From: Stagonosporopsis chrysanthemi
Taxonomy: Eukaryota; Ascomycota; Dothideomycetes; Pleosporales; Didymellaceae
Length of the DNA stretch: 64,000 nt
Assembly (NCBI GenBank): GCA_022560025.1
Contig: JAFISE010000090.1
Coordinates: 1-64,000, forward strand
Reading direction: 5' to 3'
Positions 54,755-64,000 of this stretch are shown here, one piece after another. The notes under the pieces are model-generated. The model was given only the letters and a program-made list of their open reading frames with translations. It was not told where the DNA came from and searched no databases. Position 1 is the first letter of the stretch. Every line of letters begins with the position of its first letter. Position numbers and translations under genes: made by a program.

Positions 54755-56718
54755 TCAATGACAGTGAAGCAGATACCTCCCGAAACCGCTGCGTGTGCAT
54801 CGATCTGACTCCATCGTGATGACGCGCCAGTGCGTCCGCCATGGGTTAACAAGATGTCGATCAGTTCCTGTTTTTCTTCTTTGATTGCAATATCCAACAG
54901 CGTCAAGCCGTCCGGTTCCAGGGTATCGTTGATGTTGATCATGCCTTTGTTTGGTTCTTTGCAATTGAGGTCGAGTAAGCATGAAAGCGTTTGCGCAGAG
55001 TCTTCGATAACAGCCAGCTGGAGAGGGGTGTAGCCTCTGCATTCGCGATTGATGTCTGCGTACGGAGCAAGCAACCTCTGCATTCGCGATTGATGTCTGC
55101 GTACGGAGCAAGCAACCTCTGCATTCGCGATTGATGTCTGCGTACGGAGCAAGCAATCTCATCAAGAAGGTATCCTCAGATCGTACGGCGTACCAAAACG
55201 GACTTGGGAGATCTCTACTAGGGCTCGCGTAATCAAGCGCGGCCGGGTCAAGGTGCTTGAAGAGCTCGATAAAGGTTGAAACTATGACAGGGTGACTGTT
55301 GTACACTGCGGTGTGTAATGGCACTTTGTGAGCCCATATATGACTCAGTGTCTCTAGGCTGCAACGCTGACAGATTAGGTCCACTATATCCTGATGACCA
55401 CATGCTGCGGCGACTGCAAGGCATGTTTGGTCCTCTTCATCGACGGCCCTCATGACAGCATCCCAGATTGTCGTTGGTGCCCTGCGCAGCATGCGGAATA
55501 TATCGATATCCCCTCTGGCAGCGGCAAGATGGAATGCAAAAGGTACCGATGCATAGATGCTTGGGTTCGGACCTGAAAACCCCGTAACAGCTTCTTGTAA
55601 GCTACGAAGTTCTTCGTAGTTGTCTGAGCAGCACGCTAAATACCACTGGTCGCGCCCGAGTATATCAACTCCAATCTTACTATTATCGCCCTCTATAACA
55701 AACTTTGACCCTGCGGTGCCGAAGTCTTTATTTGCCAGCTTCCTCGAGGGATAGCGCCCCAGGCAATCCGGACGATCGTCTGCCAGAACACCGGCTCGAA
55801 CTGATGGGACGTCCCAGATAACTTCAGGCACGAAGATCTGGTTCTTAGATAAATCAATGCCAAGTTCCTGAAGATCAAGAATGGAATCCGACGCGCTGAG
55901 ATTGAAATGGTCCATTGTGTTGGGCCACTCCGCCAGGAGACGTTGTCGGCATTGTCGAAGCTGAGTGTGGGCGATAGTATGGGGCATTATCAGGGGAGAT
56001 CTGGAGACAAGGACATAGACCATACCATCATGCCCCAGCTCTTGATAGTACGCGATTGCTCTCACCATGTCAGATTCGTCCAGATTCATGATTGCACGAG
56101 ACATGGCATCCAGATCGAAAGTAGCCGATAAGATTTCCGGGGAGCTGTTCTGTACGATCTTTGCTTGAAGTATCCTGATAACAGCTTTGTAAATGCCTGC
56201 CCGAAAGTCCAAGAGATCAGGCAAACTCCCTACATTATGGTAGATGTTGATGTCGGCCACCATAGCAGTTGCCGCGGACCAAAACTCCTGTAGGGCTGAC
56301 TCGAACAGGCACTTGACACTCAGGAGGACGAGGCTCATACGCAAGTCAGAACAATATGGGGGGTTTGTGTCCTGAGGAACTCACGTCTGATGAATGCCCT
56401 CTTTGTTTGCTAGCTCAGGAACTTGACGCGCAGTGAGAGCTACTGCGTTTGACTCGCTGATACTTTTGCGCATTCTCTGGGGGGCAGAGCACGAAAAGCC
56501 TCTCTTGACGCAGGTTTGGCATCTTTCTCCTGGCCATACTCGAACATGTGGCTCGCACTGTCGCTTTCAACGGGTGGCATGATATTGTGGATTCTTACTT
56601 TGGCCTTTATCTTTGGATCGCGACATTGCTCACACTTCAGATAGTTTAGTCGACGTGGTATGGTTCTCTGGCGTGTATTTGGGCGTTCGGTGCGAGAGGT
56701 CGCTGTCGCGGAAGCCAT
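54755..56718 (-). CDS. Zn2Cys6-ankyrin protein, frame broken by a 41-bp repeat
   Basis: Three exons on the minus strand (56718-56599, 56557-56385, 56333-54755) give 623 residues as the DNA reads. The N-terminus has a zinc binuclear cluster joined across the first intron: YLKCEQCRDPKIKAK then CEPHVRVWPGERCQTCVKRG and FSC. Six cysteines are present, but C2-C3 are eight residues apart instead of six. A helical region and ankyrin-like repeats follow (AFHLAAARGDIDIFRMLRR; CLAVAAACGHQDIVDLICQ; PLHTAVYNSHPVIVSTFI). At 55156-55034 three perfect 41-bp copies shift the frame. The ankyrin frame resumes after them as YTPLQLAVIEDSAQTLSCLL ... LLDIAIKEEKQELIDILLTH, ending at 54715. As read, the protein instead ends in about 90 out-of-frame residues. 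Possible transcription or chromatin adaptor; likely a disrupted or switchable allele. Confidence 0.75.
55034..55156. repeat. 41-bp tandem repeat, three perfect copies, inside a coding region
   Basis: Copies are 55034-55074, 55075-55115 and 55116-55156, identical, each starting CCTCTGCATTCGCGATTGAT. All three reading frames of the unit are open on the coding strand, so adding or losing a unit changes the frame without adding a stop. Because 41 is 2 mod 3, only 1, 4, 7 ... copies keep the downstream ankyrin frame. Confidence 0.95.
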
Positions 56719-57548
56719 ATTACCTGCGAGAACACAAGGGAGTTGGGCCGGAGGCTGTGCTCGGCCGTGGAAGAGCAGAGGTGCTCCCACGTCCGTTCTT
56801 GATCTGGCGCAAATCCTCACTCAGGTAAAGACGTTGTGCGTGATTGTCAATTATGTTATGAAGAGACTTGGGCAAGTGCGAGTGCGGGCTGACATGGTCT
56901 TGCTTAACCTATCACAGCCTTGTCGCACTGCGAGCAGTGACCACATTCCCATGTAGACTGCGCTATGCACGACAAATCAGCTGTTCGCATAACTGTCAGC
57001 CCAACCAAAGTCACGTTATTTGCCACCAGATCTTATTGGTTCGATTTTGTGTCGATCTTGCGGCGCAGCCTCAAATAGTTGTCTGATTCGTGGTATAGAC
57101 CTGGACACTGCGCTTGGCTCTCGGAATTTCCGACCCAATCACGGAACCCATGAGTAGATCACAGCCCGTCTCGCACCTGTGAGTGCGCCAATGTAAGCTG
57201 GAAGATGTGTAGCGCGCTAATCACATGCCTGTACCTTCGTCTTCGCACTCAGTTCGTTGTACGACGTCGCTACACTCATACTCTTACGCCGCGCCATTTT
57301 ACCCTTCCGTTGAAGACAACTTTCTGGAGCAGGTTTCATCGCTCTCGCACTGCATGTGAGGCCATTTCGTAATTTACAGATCTCGACTTCCAAGCAGCAA
57401 TGCTATGTGTGCCTGCCGTATAAGATGTCCAGATATGCGCCGCGTAAAACGCAAAAATCCATCATCCCAAGTCCTTTGAAGTGTCCGGTAGTTTCACGTC
57501 GTCCAGTACTCGTCTCACGACCCCAACATTGCAGCCACTTTGAAGACA
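56719..57548. other. Intergenic
   Basis: About 830 bp upstream of the Zn2Cys6-ankyrin gene. Frames overlapping 56613-57086 are unrecognised. Confidence 0.45.
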
Positions 57549-57764
57549 ATGACGTCGATCGACAGAAACGAGTTCAAGAGTCACGATAACCTCAAGTTCC
57601 AACCTGAGGAACTAGAACCCATTTTTGCAGGAATATCCATCCTGATTGGATGCATGGCGCTGTTACTCGGCCTCTTTCAACTTTGCAAGCATCGAAGTGC
57701 TGCTCGATCGTCATCGCAAGATGACATTTACGAGTTGGAAGCGAGAATATCTGAGGCATGTTGA
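57549..57764 (+). CDS. Possible 71-residue single-pass membrane protein
   Basis: From the ATG at 57549 (ACA at -3 to -1, a good fungal context) the frame gives a polar N-terminus of about 25 residues. A hydrophobic helix follows (IFAGISILIGCMALLLGLFQ), then a basic CKHRSAARSS and an acidic C-terminus. The charge arrangement suits a single-pass anchor with cytosolic C-terminus. No family is recognised. Together with the 41-residue ORF at 54337 it flanks the Zn2Cys6-ankyrin gene. Confidence 0.4.
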   Translation: MTSIDRNEFKSHDNLKFQPEELEPIFAGISILIGCMALLLGLFQLCKHRSAARSSSQDDIYELEARISEAC

Positions 57765-59032
57765 TATACTTGTCGTTTTGCCACACTCGCTGATAGAAGC
57801 CAGGCTTGGCCGTGCAGGAATCACGATCCTACTTTTTACAAAGCGGACCCCGGACAGCAGCGCTGAGAAAGGTTTTTGCTCAACCATGGTTGTACAAGGT
57901 TGAATCTAGCAGAGCCTAGAGTGTGAGAGTTTGTATCTCCTCTATGCAGGCGTATAGTCCGGCTCGGGAATGTTATCAAAGACGACGTAGATGGGCCACG
58001 TTTTGAACAGCAAGGTGTCGAATGCATGTAATGGAGCACTGTGAGATCTTGACATCGTCCTACATTAGTCTACCTTCGCTGATCGGCTGATATCTTTTTT
58101 CGGGTCGCATCTCGTAACATACTCCCCATAATCGGAACCCGGATGTTACTACGGAGACGGAAAACATCACCGAGTATTCTCGTGCGGTCTTAATGGAGTA
58201 CAATTTGATATGGGCGTGCCACAGGTAAGTAAGGCCATAGATGTCGCGACGACCATCCGTCTGCCAACATAAGCGTACACCCATTAATGCGAATCAGCCA
58301 GGTACCGAAAGAAAACGGCCGTGTCAAAGATGGGGCGAGAAGCAACGTCAGCAATGGACGGATTTCGTAGTGATCTGGCGTCAGAAACGGCTCAACTAGA
58401 TGGATAAAAGCGCCGAAATTGCTTCATGCTACTCTTGAAGAGTCCGGACGTATTGCTGTGGCGATGTCAGCTTTAGAATCGAGGCATTCTCGAATACTAT
58501 GTGTCGAAGCACGAGATCTCCGTAGTGGTATGTGTGGTCCTGGCAGGTTTGAATGACCTTGTAGGATAGCATCGGAAAACTGTGCTTGGTGAATGAGTAG
58601 ACAGCGAGAGCTCACCAAAAGGCTGACGACATATGATCAGGTGTCTACTTAAGCCGGATAAGACGGCAAGCTTCGACACAGCAAAACGATAGATTCGGAC
58701 ACGCGGCTTATGGACTCCGTTTCCGCGACGCTGAGTGGGCATGTGAGGCCTTAAAGAACCCGACGGAATGGGAGATGCCAGAGCAGAGAGGAAGACAACA
58801 GTAGAGGATGTACAGAAGTGCCAAATGCTATGTACAAGGTGTGGGGTCCGAGATGCAGGGTTCACGCTTCTGAAAGCTTGTCGCCCGCTAAGGAACTGAA
58901 CAGGGATGACGTCGTCAGTCCAAGCTCCGAACCAGGAACAGGAGGGCGCATTCCCCACGAACGTCAGAACTCGCCTCGACATGTTGCGCATTTTCCTACC
59001 GAGGAGCTAACACCTGTATATCACACTCTTCA
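57765..59032. other. Intergenic, 1.3 kb
   Basis: No gene is recognised. A minus-strand frame at 58991-58497 (164 codons) has no family features. The right end is the leader of the phosphatase gene. Confidence 0.45.
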
Positions 59033-60978
59033 ATGGTACGCGACAGTCATGGGATGCGCCCCGCATCGTAAAGCTGACACGGCATTAGGCTTCACTACTG
59101 CGGCAGATTGTAGCTGGCCCACGTGCGCGCCACGCTGAAGCTGGCCTCGATTTGTGCTATGTTACAGACAACAGTACAGCGACCCGAATGACACTCTCAA
59201 ACCCTTTCTGACCGTCCTTAGTCATCGCTACATCCGGCCCCAGCGGCACCTACCCCCAGCGCGCGTACCGAAACCCGCTCGATTCGCTCGTAAAGTTCCT
59301 CGACTCTAAACATGGCGAAGACTGGGCGATATGGGAGTTTCGTGCAGAAGGAACTGGCTACCCTGATAGCGAGGTCTATAACCGCATCTACCATTACCCC
59401 TTTCCCGACCACCATCCTCCACCCTTCGCCCTCATACCGAACATCATGGCTAGCATGCGCAACTGGCTGAAAGCGAAGGAGGGGCGTGTAGTCGTCGTAC
59501 ACTGTAAAGCTGGGAAAGGAAGATCAGGCACAGCCAGCTGCAGTTACCTTATGAGTGAGGAGGGCTGGCCGATGGAAAAGGCTCTGCAACGATTCACAGA
59601 GCGGCGCATGCGCCCGGGCATGGGCTACAAAGGAGTCAGTATCCCGAGTCAGTTGCGCTGGCTCACATACGTCGACCGATGGGCAAAGCACGGCAAGCTG
59701 TACGTGGAGCGGCAAGTGGAAGTACTGGAAGTGCACTGCTGGGGCCTGAGAGATGGCGTCAAGATCCAGATCGAGGGCTTCGTCGAGGACGGCAAGCTCA
59801 TCAAAAACTTTCACACATTCACAAAAGAGGAGCGGGAGATTGTGAGAGGAGAGGTCAAGACGACAGGCATGGCGCAGGCTGTGCAGGAAGTCATGTACAA
59901 GAACGGACTCGGCGGATCGGGTGGCAAGACCAACGCACAACAGGACGGCAGCAAGAGCAACTCAAAGGAAGGTAGCACAAGCAACTCCAAGAACGCCAGC
60001 AGATCTTCGCTCGAAGTCCCACGAAACGCAGACGGCACAACTGCCGATTCTCAGGCGGGCTCGAACGAAAGCCTCCTCCCAGGCACTGGCGATGTTGTTT
60101 TCCGCCCCTCGAAACGCGTTGTGTTGCCTTCCAACGATATCAACGTTGATGTTGAGCGTCGCAACAAAGCTGCATTTGATTTGACGATGGTCACTGCAGT
60201 CGCACACGTTTGGTTCAATACGTTTTTCGAGGGCAACGGTGCGGAGAAGGAGGGCACAGCAGACGAGTCGGGCGTCTTTCAAATTGACTGGGATGCGATG
60301 GATGGTATAAAAGGCTCTTCAAGAAAAGGCACACAAGCCTTCGAACGCATTGCAGTGGTGTGGCGTGCGCTCAACGCTGAAGAGGGGCGACCAGGTGTTG
60401 TCATTACAGAACCGCAGGAGGGCGAAGAGGTTCTGCAAACTGGGCCTACAGACTGGAAGGGTACAAAAGGTGTCGAGCCGAGCGAGGGTAAAGATCTGGG
60501 CTTGCGATCATCAAGTCCAGACGATTCGGAGCTCGACGTCAGCCAGACAGACGCCATCAAAAGCGCGAACGAACAAAACAAGACAAAACTCCCAATGCCT
60601 GGTCGCCGGAATAGTAACGAAAGCGATGACAGCGATACTAGGGACGTTCGATCCCACGGCCCTAACGGCGAAGACGTCCTGCAATACCCGATGCCAACAC
60701 GACGCAGCATGGAAAGGAAGAATGAATCGTCAGAACCAGCTTCACACCCTACGTTGCCAAGTCAATCTGACGGTGCGATTGCTGAGACCTCGAGACCTTC
60801 ATCCAGAGCATCGCATAGAGGTACACGCCACGTCGAGAAGCTCATAGATAACGTGAAATATCACGTCTCTGGCGCTGCACACACGGGCGACCTGCCTGAC
60901 GGGAAGCCAGAACATGAGATGAAGAACGCCAAGGAACATCAGCTTGGTCACGTCGGAAAGAGTAAAACGTCCAGTTGA
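59033..60978 (+). CDS. TEP1: PTEN-family dual-specificity/phosphoinositide phosphatase
   Basis: Three exons (59033-59035, 59089-59173, 59222-60978) give 614 residues. The first exon codes only the initiator Met. The second begins ASLLRQIVAGPRARH, as in other fungal homologs, after branch GCTGAC and acceptor ATTAG. The third intron border forms DNIIATSGPSGTYPQRAYRN. The phosphatase domain continues with WAIWEFRAEGTGYPDSEVYN, YHYPFPDHHPPPF and the active site VVHCKAGKGRSGTASC, matching the basic PTEN P-loop (HCKAGKGRSG) that prefers PtdIns(3,4,5)P3. A C2-like region follows (VEVLEVHCWGLRDGVKIQIEG). The last 300 residues are Ser/Asn/Glu-rich and probably disordered, longer than in the yeast protein. 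Confidence 0.92.
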
Positions 60979-62348
60979 AGTGCCCGAGGAAATCAGGTGG
61001 CCGTATGACATTGTGCAGCAGGCTGTAGGGCGAGGCTGACGTTGTTGATGAATGGAGTATGACCTCGCATATTTTTGGTGCAGCGTATCAGATCGGTGCA
61101 CGAAGCATATGCGTGTATATGATGCAGCTTGCAGGATACATACAGGAGGCGTTGAGCACTGGAGCGCACGTGGCTTTTGCGGCTCGGCGTCCACTTTTTG
61201 TTTTGGGCGGGTTCTTTCTCTCTGCCTTGATATACCAGTTTAGCAGCAACGATATCTCTGTAGATTTTGACCCGTGATACACGTTTGAGATACTGTCCAA
61301 TATTGAGATACCACTTGCTTTGATGTTTCGTAGGCACATCTGCCAAAGTGAGGCGGGCGCCTACCGTTCCGCCGAAGCGCCACTTCCAACCTCATGGGCC
61401 TTCGCCCTCGACTACAGTTGTGCGGTGCGACCCCAAATGCATTGGAATTCATCCCAAACCGGAAATCCGCCAGCGAAGACGGTATCACACACGTGTACAC
61501 GTGAAAGGCTTCGAGTCCATGTACCGCCCGCAACTGCTGTCGCGGTCCGCCGCAGGCCCTCATGGCGCGATCTGAGGTGACCAAAACATAAGATCGAGCC
61601 CACAGCGCTCACCAGAATGGGCTTCCCAAATCCAACTACTCAAGGACTGAGGCACTGCAACATTTCACCGGTCATATTGGACACTCCGAGCACCCTGAAC
61701 GTCTGAGCGGCGCGACTGCGCATGCGGGGAGGCCGAAGGCGTCGAGCAGGCTAGCCACGACACAACTTCACCAGATTCGCTAAGTCCTCTGACCGGTCGC
61801 CTTGTCTGTCATATCATATGCATGCCATCTTGTATCGAAGGCCAATCCAATCTGCGGGCGCCCTTCGCCGGACTTGCACGCCTGTTGCCTAGGGAAGCGC
61901 TGACGTGTATCTGCATACCAGTCGTCAGGTAAGAGGCTCCTTCAGCGTCTATATTGACCTCTCGAAGGGCGGGGTAGTAAAGTGTTCGAGCTCATCAGCA
62001 TCTTTCGGCCTTACTTCTACAATTGTCTGAGCATCTTGACCTTCCGAAAAGGTCAGCGAATCGTTTTGTGCAGATCACCTGTCTTGTAGAACCGTGTTTC
62101 TGCCTACCATAATCTTGACCCCACTGCTGCCTTCGCAGACACACACATCGTTCAATCACACTGGCCCATCTATCTTCGGTATCAAGCAAGTCAGATAGAC
62201 GCCCTTGTCTGTTTGCCATCAAAAGGGCTGTGGGCGAGTGAAATTCCTGCTCACTCTTTCGCTTCGACCGACCTTACTAACAGCCCGCCCGCTATAAAGG
62301 CGTGCATTCGCAATCATCCGCCCTTTCTCTGAACCTACCAACTTCTCC
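60979..62348. other. Intergenic, 1.4 kb
   Basis: No gene is recognised between the phosphatase and the AAA ATPase. A TATA-like CTATAAA near 62292, about 55 bp before the ATPase ATG, is a plausible promoter element. Confidence 0.45.
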
Positions 62349-64000
62349 ATGAGTAATTCCGGCAGCACGGAGTCGACGCCCAAAATTCCTCCTCATCCCC
62401 CACCAACAAACAACAATCTATCTGATACCTCAACCTCCTCACCAGTCATTCTGCCAACTCCATCGGTGACTTCAGAGCCAGAGCGCATCTCGCTTGAGGA
62501 TGATTCAAGAGTGGATTCCAGTCAAGATCAAGTTGAGGTTCAGAAGACCGAAGCAACGCCCGAGGTCGAGGCTGCGCCAGTGCCCCCGTCTCAGCTGCCA
62601 CCCGCACCTGTGACTGCTGAGACCTCTATGGATATCACTTCAGGAAAGAAGATCAAGAAGGCAAAGAAATCAGCGAAGAAAAGAAAGCCCAAGAAGAAGA
62701 CTGGTGATTATTCCGCTTCTGAGGACAGCGATGCAGACAGTGAGTCCGAAGACAGCACTGATGGTGAGAAAGAAAAGCGCAGAAAGAAGCGCAAAGCAGC
62801 GGCAAAGAAGGCAGCTACTAAGAAGAAGGTAGCAAAAGTAAGGGCACAGAAGAAGAAGAGCAAGAAGAGCAAGAAGGCGGATTCCAGCGATGAGTCCAGC
62901 CACGAGAGTTCGGAAGATTCTTCAAACTCAGACTCGTCTTCTAGCTCCGATTCTGACTCCGAAAGTGCAAAGAAGAAGAATCGACGCAAGGCTGCGAAAG
63001 CTAAAGCAAAAGCGAAAAAGAAGAACAAGAAAGCCGACAGCTCTAGCAACGATGGTGACACTGGTTCGTCCTCGAGCTCGAGCTCTTCAAGCAGTGACTC
63101 GGACTCGGACTCGGACGATGTGAAGTCTAAGCGTAAAAGCTCCAAGGCCAAGCGCAAGACCAAGAGCAAAAAGCCGGTGGAAGACGATGGCGCGATCTCT
63201 GATGGCCCTATCACAATTACTACCACAGATGGAAGCGCACCACCTCTTCCTGGCGATGATATTAACACGCAAGTAACGAAAGTAGCTGCGGTCCTCCGAA
63301 ACCTCAAGATGCAACAGCTTGCCGCTGCGAATGCCGCAGCTGGTGTCCCTCCACCGATACCGCCACAAGCCCCAGCGAAGAAGAACGCACATGAATTCAA
63401 GCGTGTTGATCAAGTTTGGGACACTAAGCTCCGCGACTACAAACTCGTTGAGAGCACTGCTGATCAGAAAGACGAATTTGAATGCGTGTTCACCGTGCGA
63501 CGAAGGTTCAACTGGGAAGGAAAGCTTCGTGAGACCTTGGTCGACATCAAGTCGAAAGCATTGAGAGGTGTTCTACAAGTTGTTCTCAAGGAGTGCAAGT
63601 GTGTAAGTCTCGTGGAGGATATACCGGAAGTTGATCCCCACATTCTCTATCACTACTACGACGAGATGAAGAAGTACCTGAAGAAGACCCTGAAGCCAAA
63701 GCTCAGGCGTGTAAAGAAGTCGAAAGACCGTAAGCAACTCACCCAACAGATTGCGCAGTGTAAGCTGCTGCTCGGCTACATTGACGAAGACTTTGCTGCA
63801 ACTCGGAAAGCACTGAAGCCGCTGCTCAAGGCCGGTACGATCACGTACGAGCTTTGCTGGGCACTTTTCAAGCCAAACACTATTGTATACACACCTACGT
63901 ATGGCAATAAAGAAGATCCACGATGCTTCAGGGTAGAACAATGTTTCGAGTATGAGAGCTGGTTGAGTGGAGCGAAGTCGTCTTGTATCGATGGAAAGTA
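62349..64000 (+). CDS. AAA ATPase-family protein, 5' part only (runs off the window)
   Basis: The open frame from the ATG at 62349 continues without interruption to the window end (550 codons). Residues 1 to about 100 are Pro/Ser/Thr-rich. About 100-290 form a very basic Lys/Ala region alternating with Ser/Asp/Glu runs (KKRKPKKKTGDYSASEDSD; SSSSSSSSDSDSDSDD), typical of a disordered nuclear segment. From about residue 345 a folded region begins with WDTKLRDYKLVESTADQKDE, then FECVFTVRRRFNWEGKLRET and YHYYDEMKKYLKKTLK. It resembles the region preceding the ATPase module in a large fungal AAA family (DUF7025, from memory). The Walker motifs would lie beyond 64000. The final bases AAAGTA may be an intron donor. 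Confidence 0.7.
   Translation, partial: MSNSGSTESTPKIPPHPPPTNNNLSDTSTSSPVILPTPSVTSEPERISLEDDSRVDSSQDQVEVQKTEATPEVEAAPVPPSQLPPAPVTAETSMDITSGKKIKKAKKSAKKRKPKKKTGDYSASEDSDADSESEDSTDGEKEKRRKKRKAAAKKAATKKKVAKVRAQKKKSKKSKKADSSDESSHESSEDSSNSDSSSSSDSDSESAKKKNRRKAAKAKAKAKKKNKKADSSSNDGDTGSSSSSSSSSSDSDSDSDDVKSKRKSSKAKRKTKSKKPVEDDGAISDGPITITTTDGSAPPLPGDDINTQVTKVAAVLRNLKMQQLAAANAAAGVPPPIPPQAPAKKNAHEFKRVDQVWDTKLRDYKLVESTADQKDEFECVFTVRRRFNWEGKLRETLVDIKSKALRGVLQVVLKECKCVSLVEDIPEVDPHILYHYYDEMKKYLKKTLKPKLRRVKKSKDRKQLTQQIAQCKLLLGYIDEDFAATRKALKPLLKAGTITYELCWALFKPNTIVYTPTYGNKEDPRCFRVEQCFEYESWLSGAKSSCIDGK

Noticed and set aside
55034..55156. CRISPR-like array
   Set aside because: The copies are directly adjacent with no spacers, and the host is a eukaryote.
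58497..58991. 164-codon minus-strand frame
   Set aside because: Ser/Thr/Arg-rich with no motif; likely chance.

Overview
The window is nuclear DNA of a filamentous ascomycete (Pezizomycotina). Evidence: almost all genes carry short 38-83 nt GT-AG introns with CTAAC/CTGAC-type branch sites, and the gene content includes a Pth11-type rhodopsin-fold receptor, a HET-domain protein, sigma-motif amyloid proteins, a TOK-type K+ channel, MIA40, SWI3 and Zn2Cys6 proteins. Dothideomycetes is my best guess, but that is inference from style and content only.

Layout. 0.8-5.3 kb: a seven-TM receptor-like gene, a secreted BBE/FAD oxidoreductase and a small dimeric alpha/beta-barrel protein. 5.3-15.8 kb is accessory sequence. 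It holds a SesA-domain gene and a HET-domain gene that both end in the sigma amyloid motif, two G-rich foldback elements, an F-box/ankyrin gene and a decayed duplicate of that ankyrin gene's promoter. 15.8-32 kb is a housekeeping block: MIA40, SWI3/RSC8, ETF-alpha, a TOK K+ channel, an ABCB full transporter, tRNA-Lys(CTT) and a BSP-type metallopeptidase-like protein. 32-42.5 kb: SDT1-like pyrimidine 5'-nucleotidase, an uncharacterised disordered protein, a multi-KH RNA-binding protein and a mitochondrial rhodanese. 42.5-48.6 kb is gene-poor. It holds two paralogous small secreted cysteine-rich proteins in head-to-head orientation and a protein built on repeats of a TPLRRIL-R-Q-S motif. 49-64 kb: MFS sugar transporter, macro-domain protein, two small one-TM ORFs flanking a Zn2Cys6-ankyrin gene, a PTEN-family phosphatase, and the 5' part of an AAA ATPase gene cut by the window end.

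Most notable points. (1) The SesA-sigma and HET-sigma pair at 7.6-10.2 kb looks like an amyloid-signalled cell-death module with two candidate effectors and no NLR receptor in view. (2) The Zn2Cys6-ankyrin gene at 54.8-56.7 kb contains three perfect copies of a 41-bp unit. Each copy shifts the frame; one or four copies would keep the ankyrin frame open, and three do not. (3) The two cysteine-rich secreted paralogs keep the same cysteine spacing and the same intron position. Gene models below were derived by eye from splice consensus and frame continuity; each total length was checked for phase. No database search was possible.
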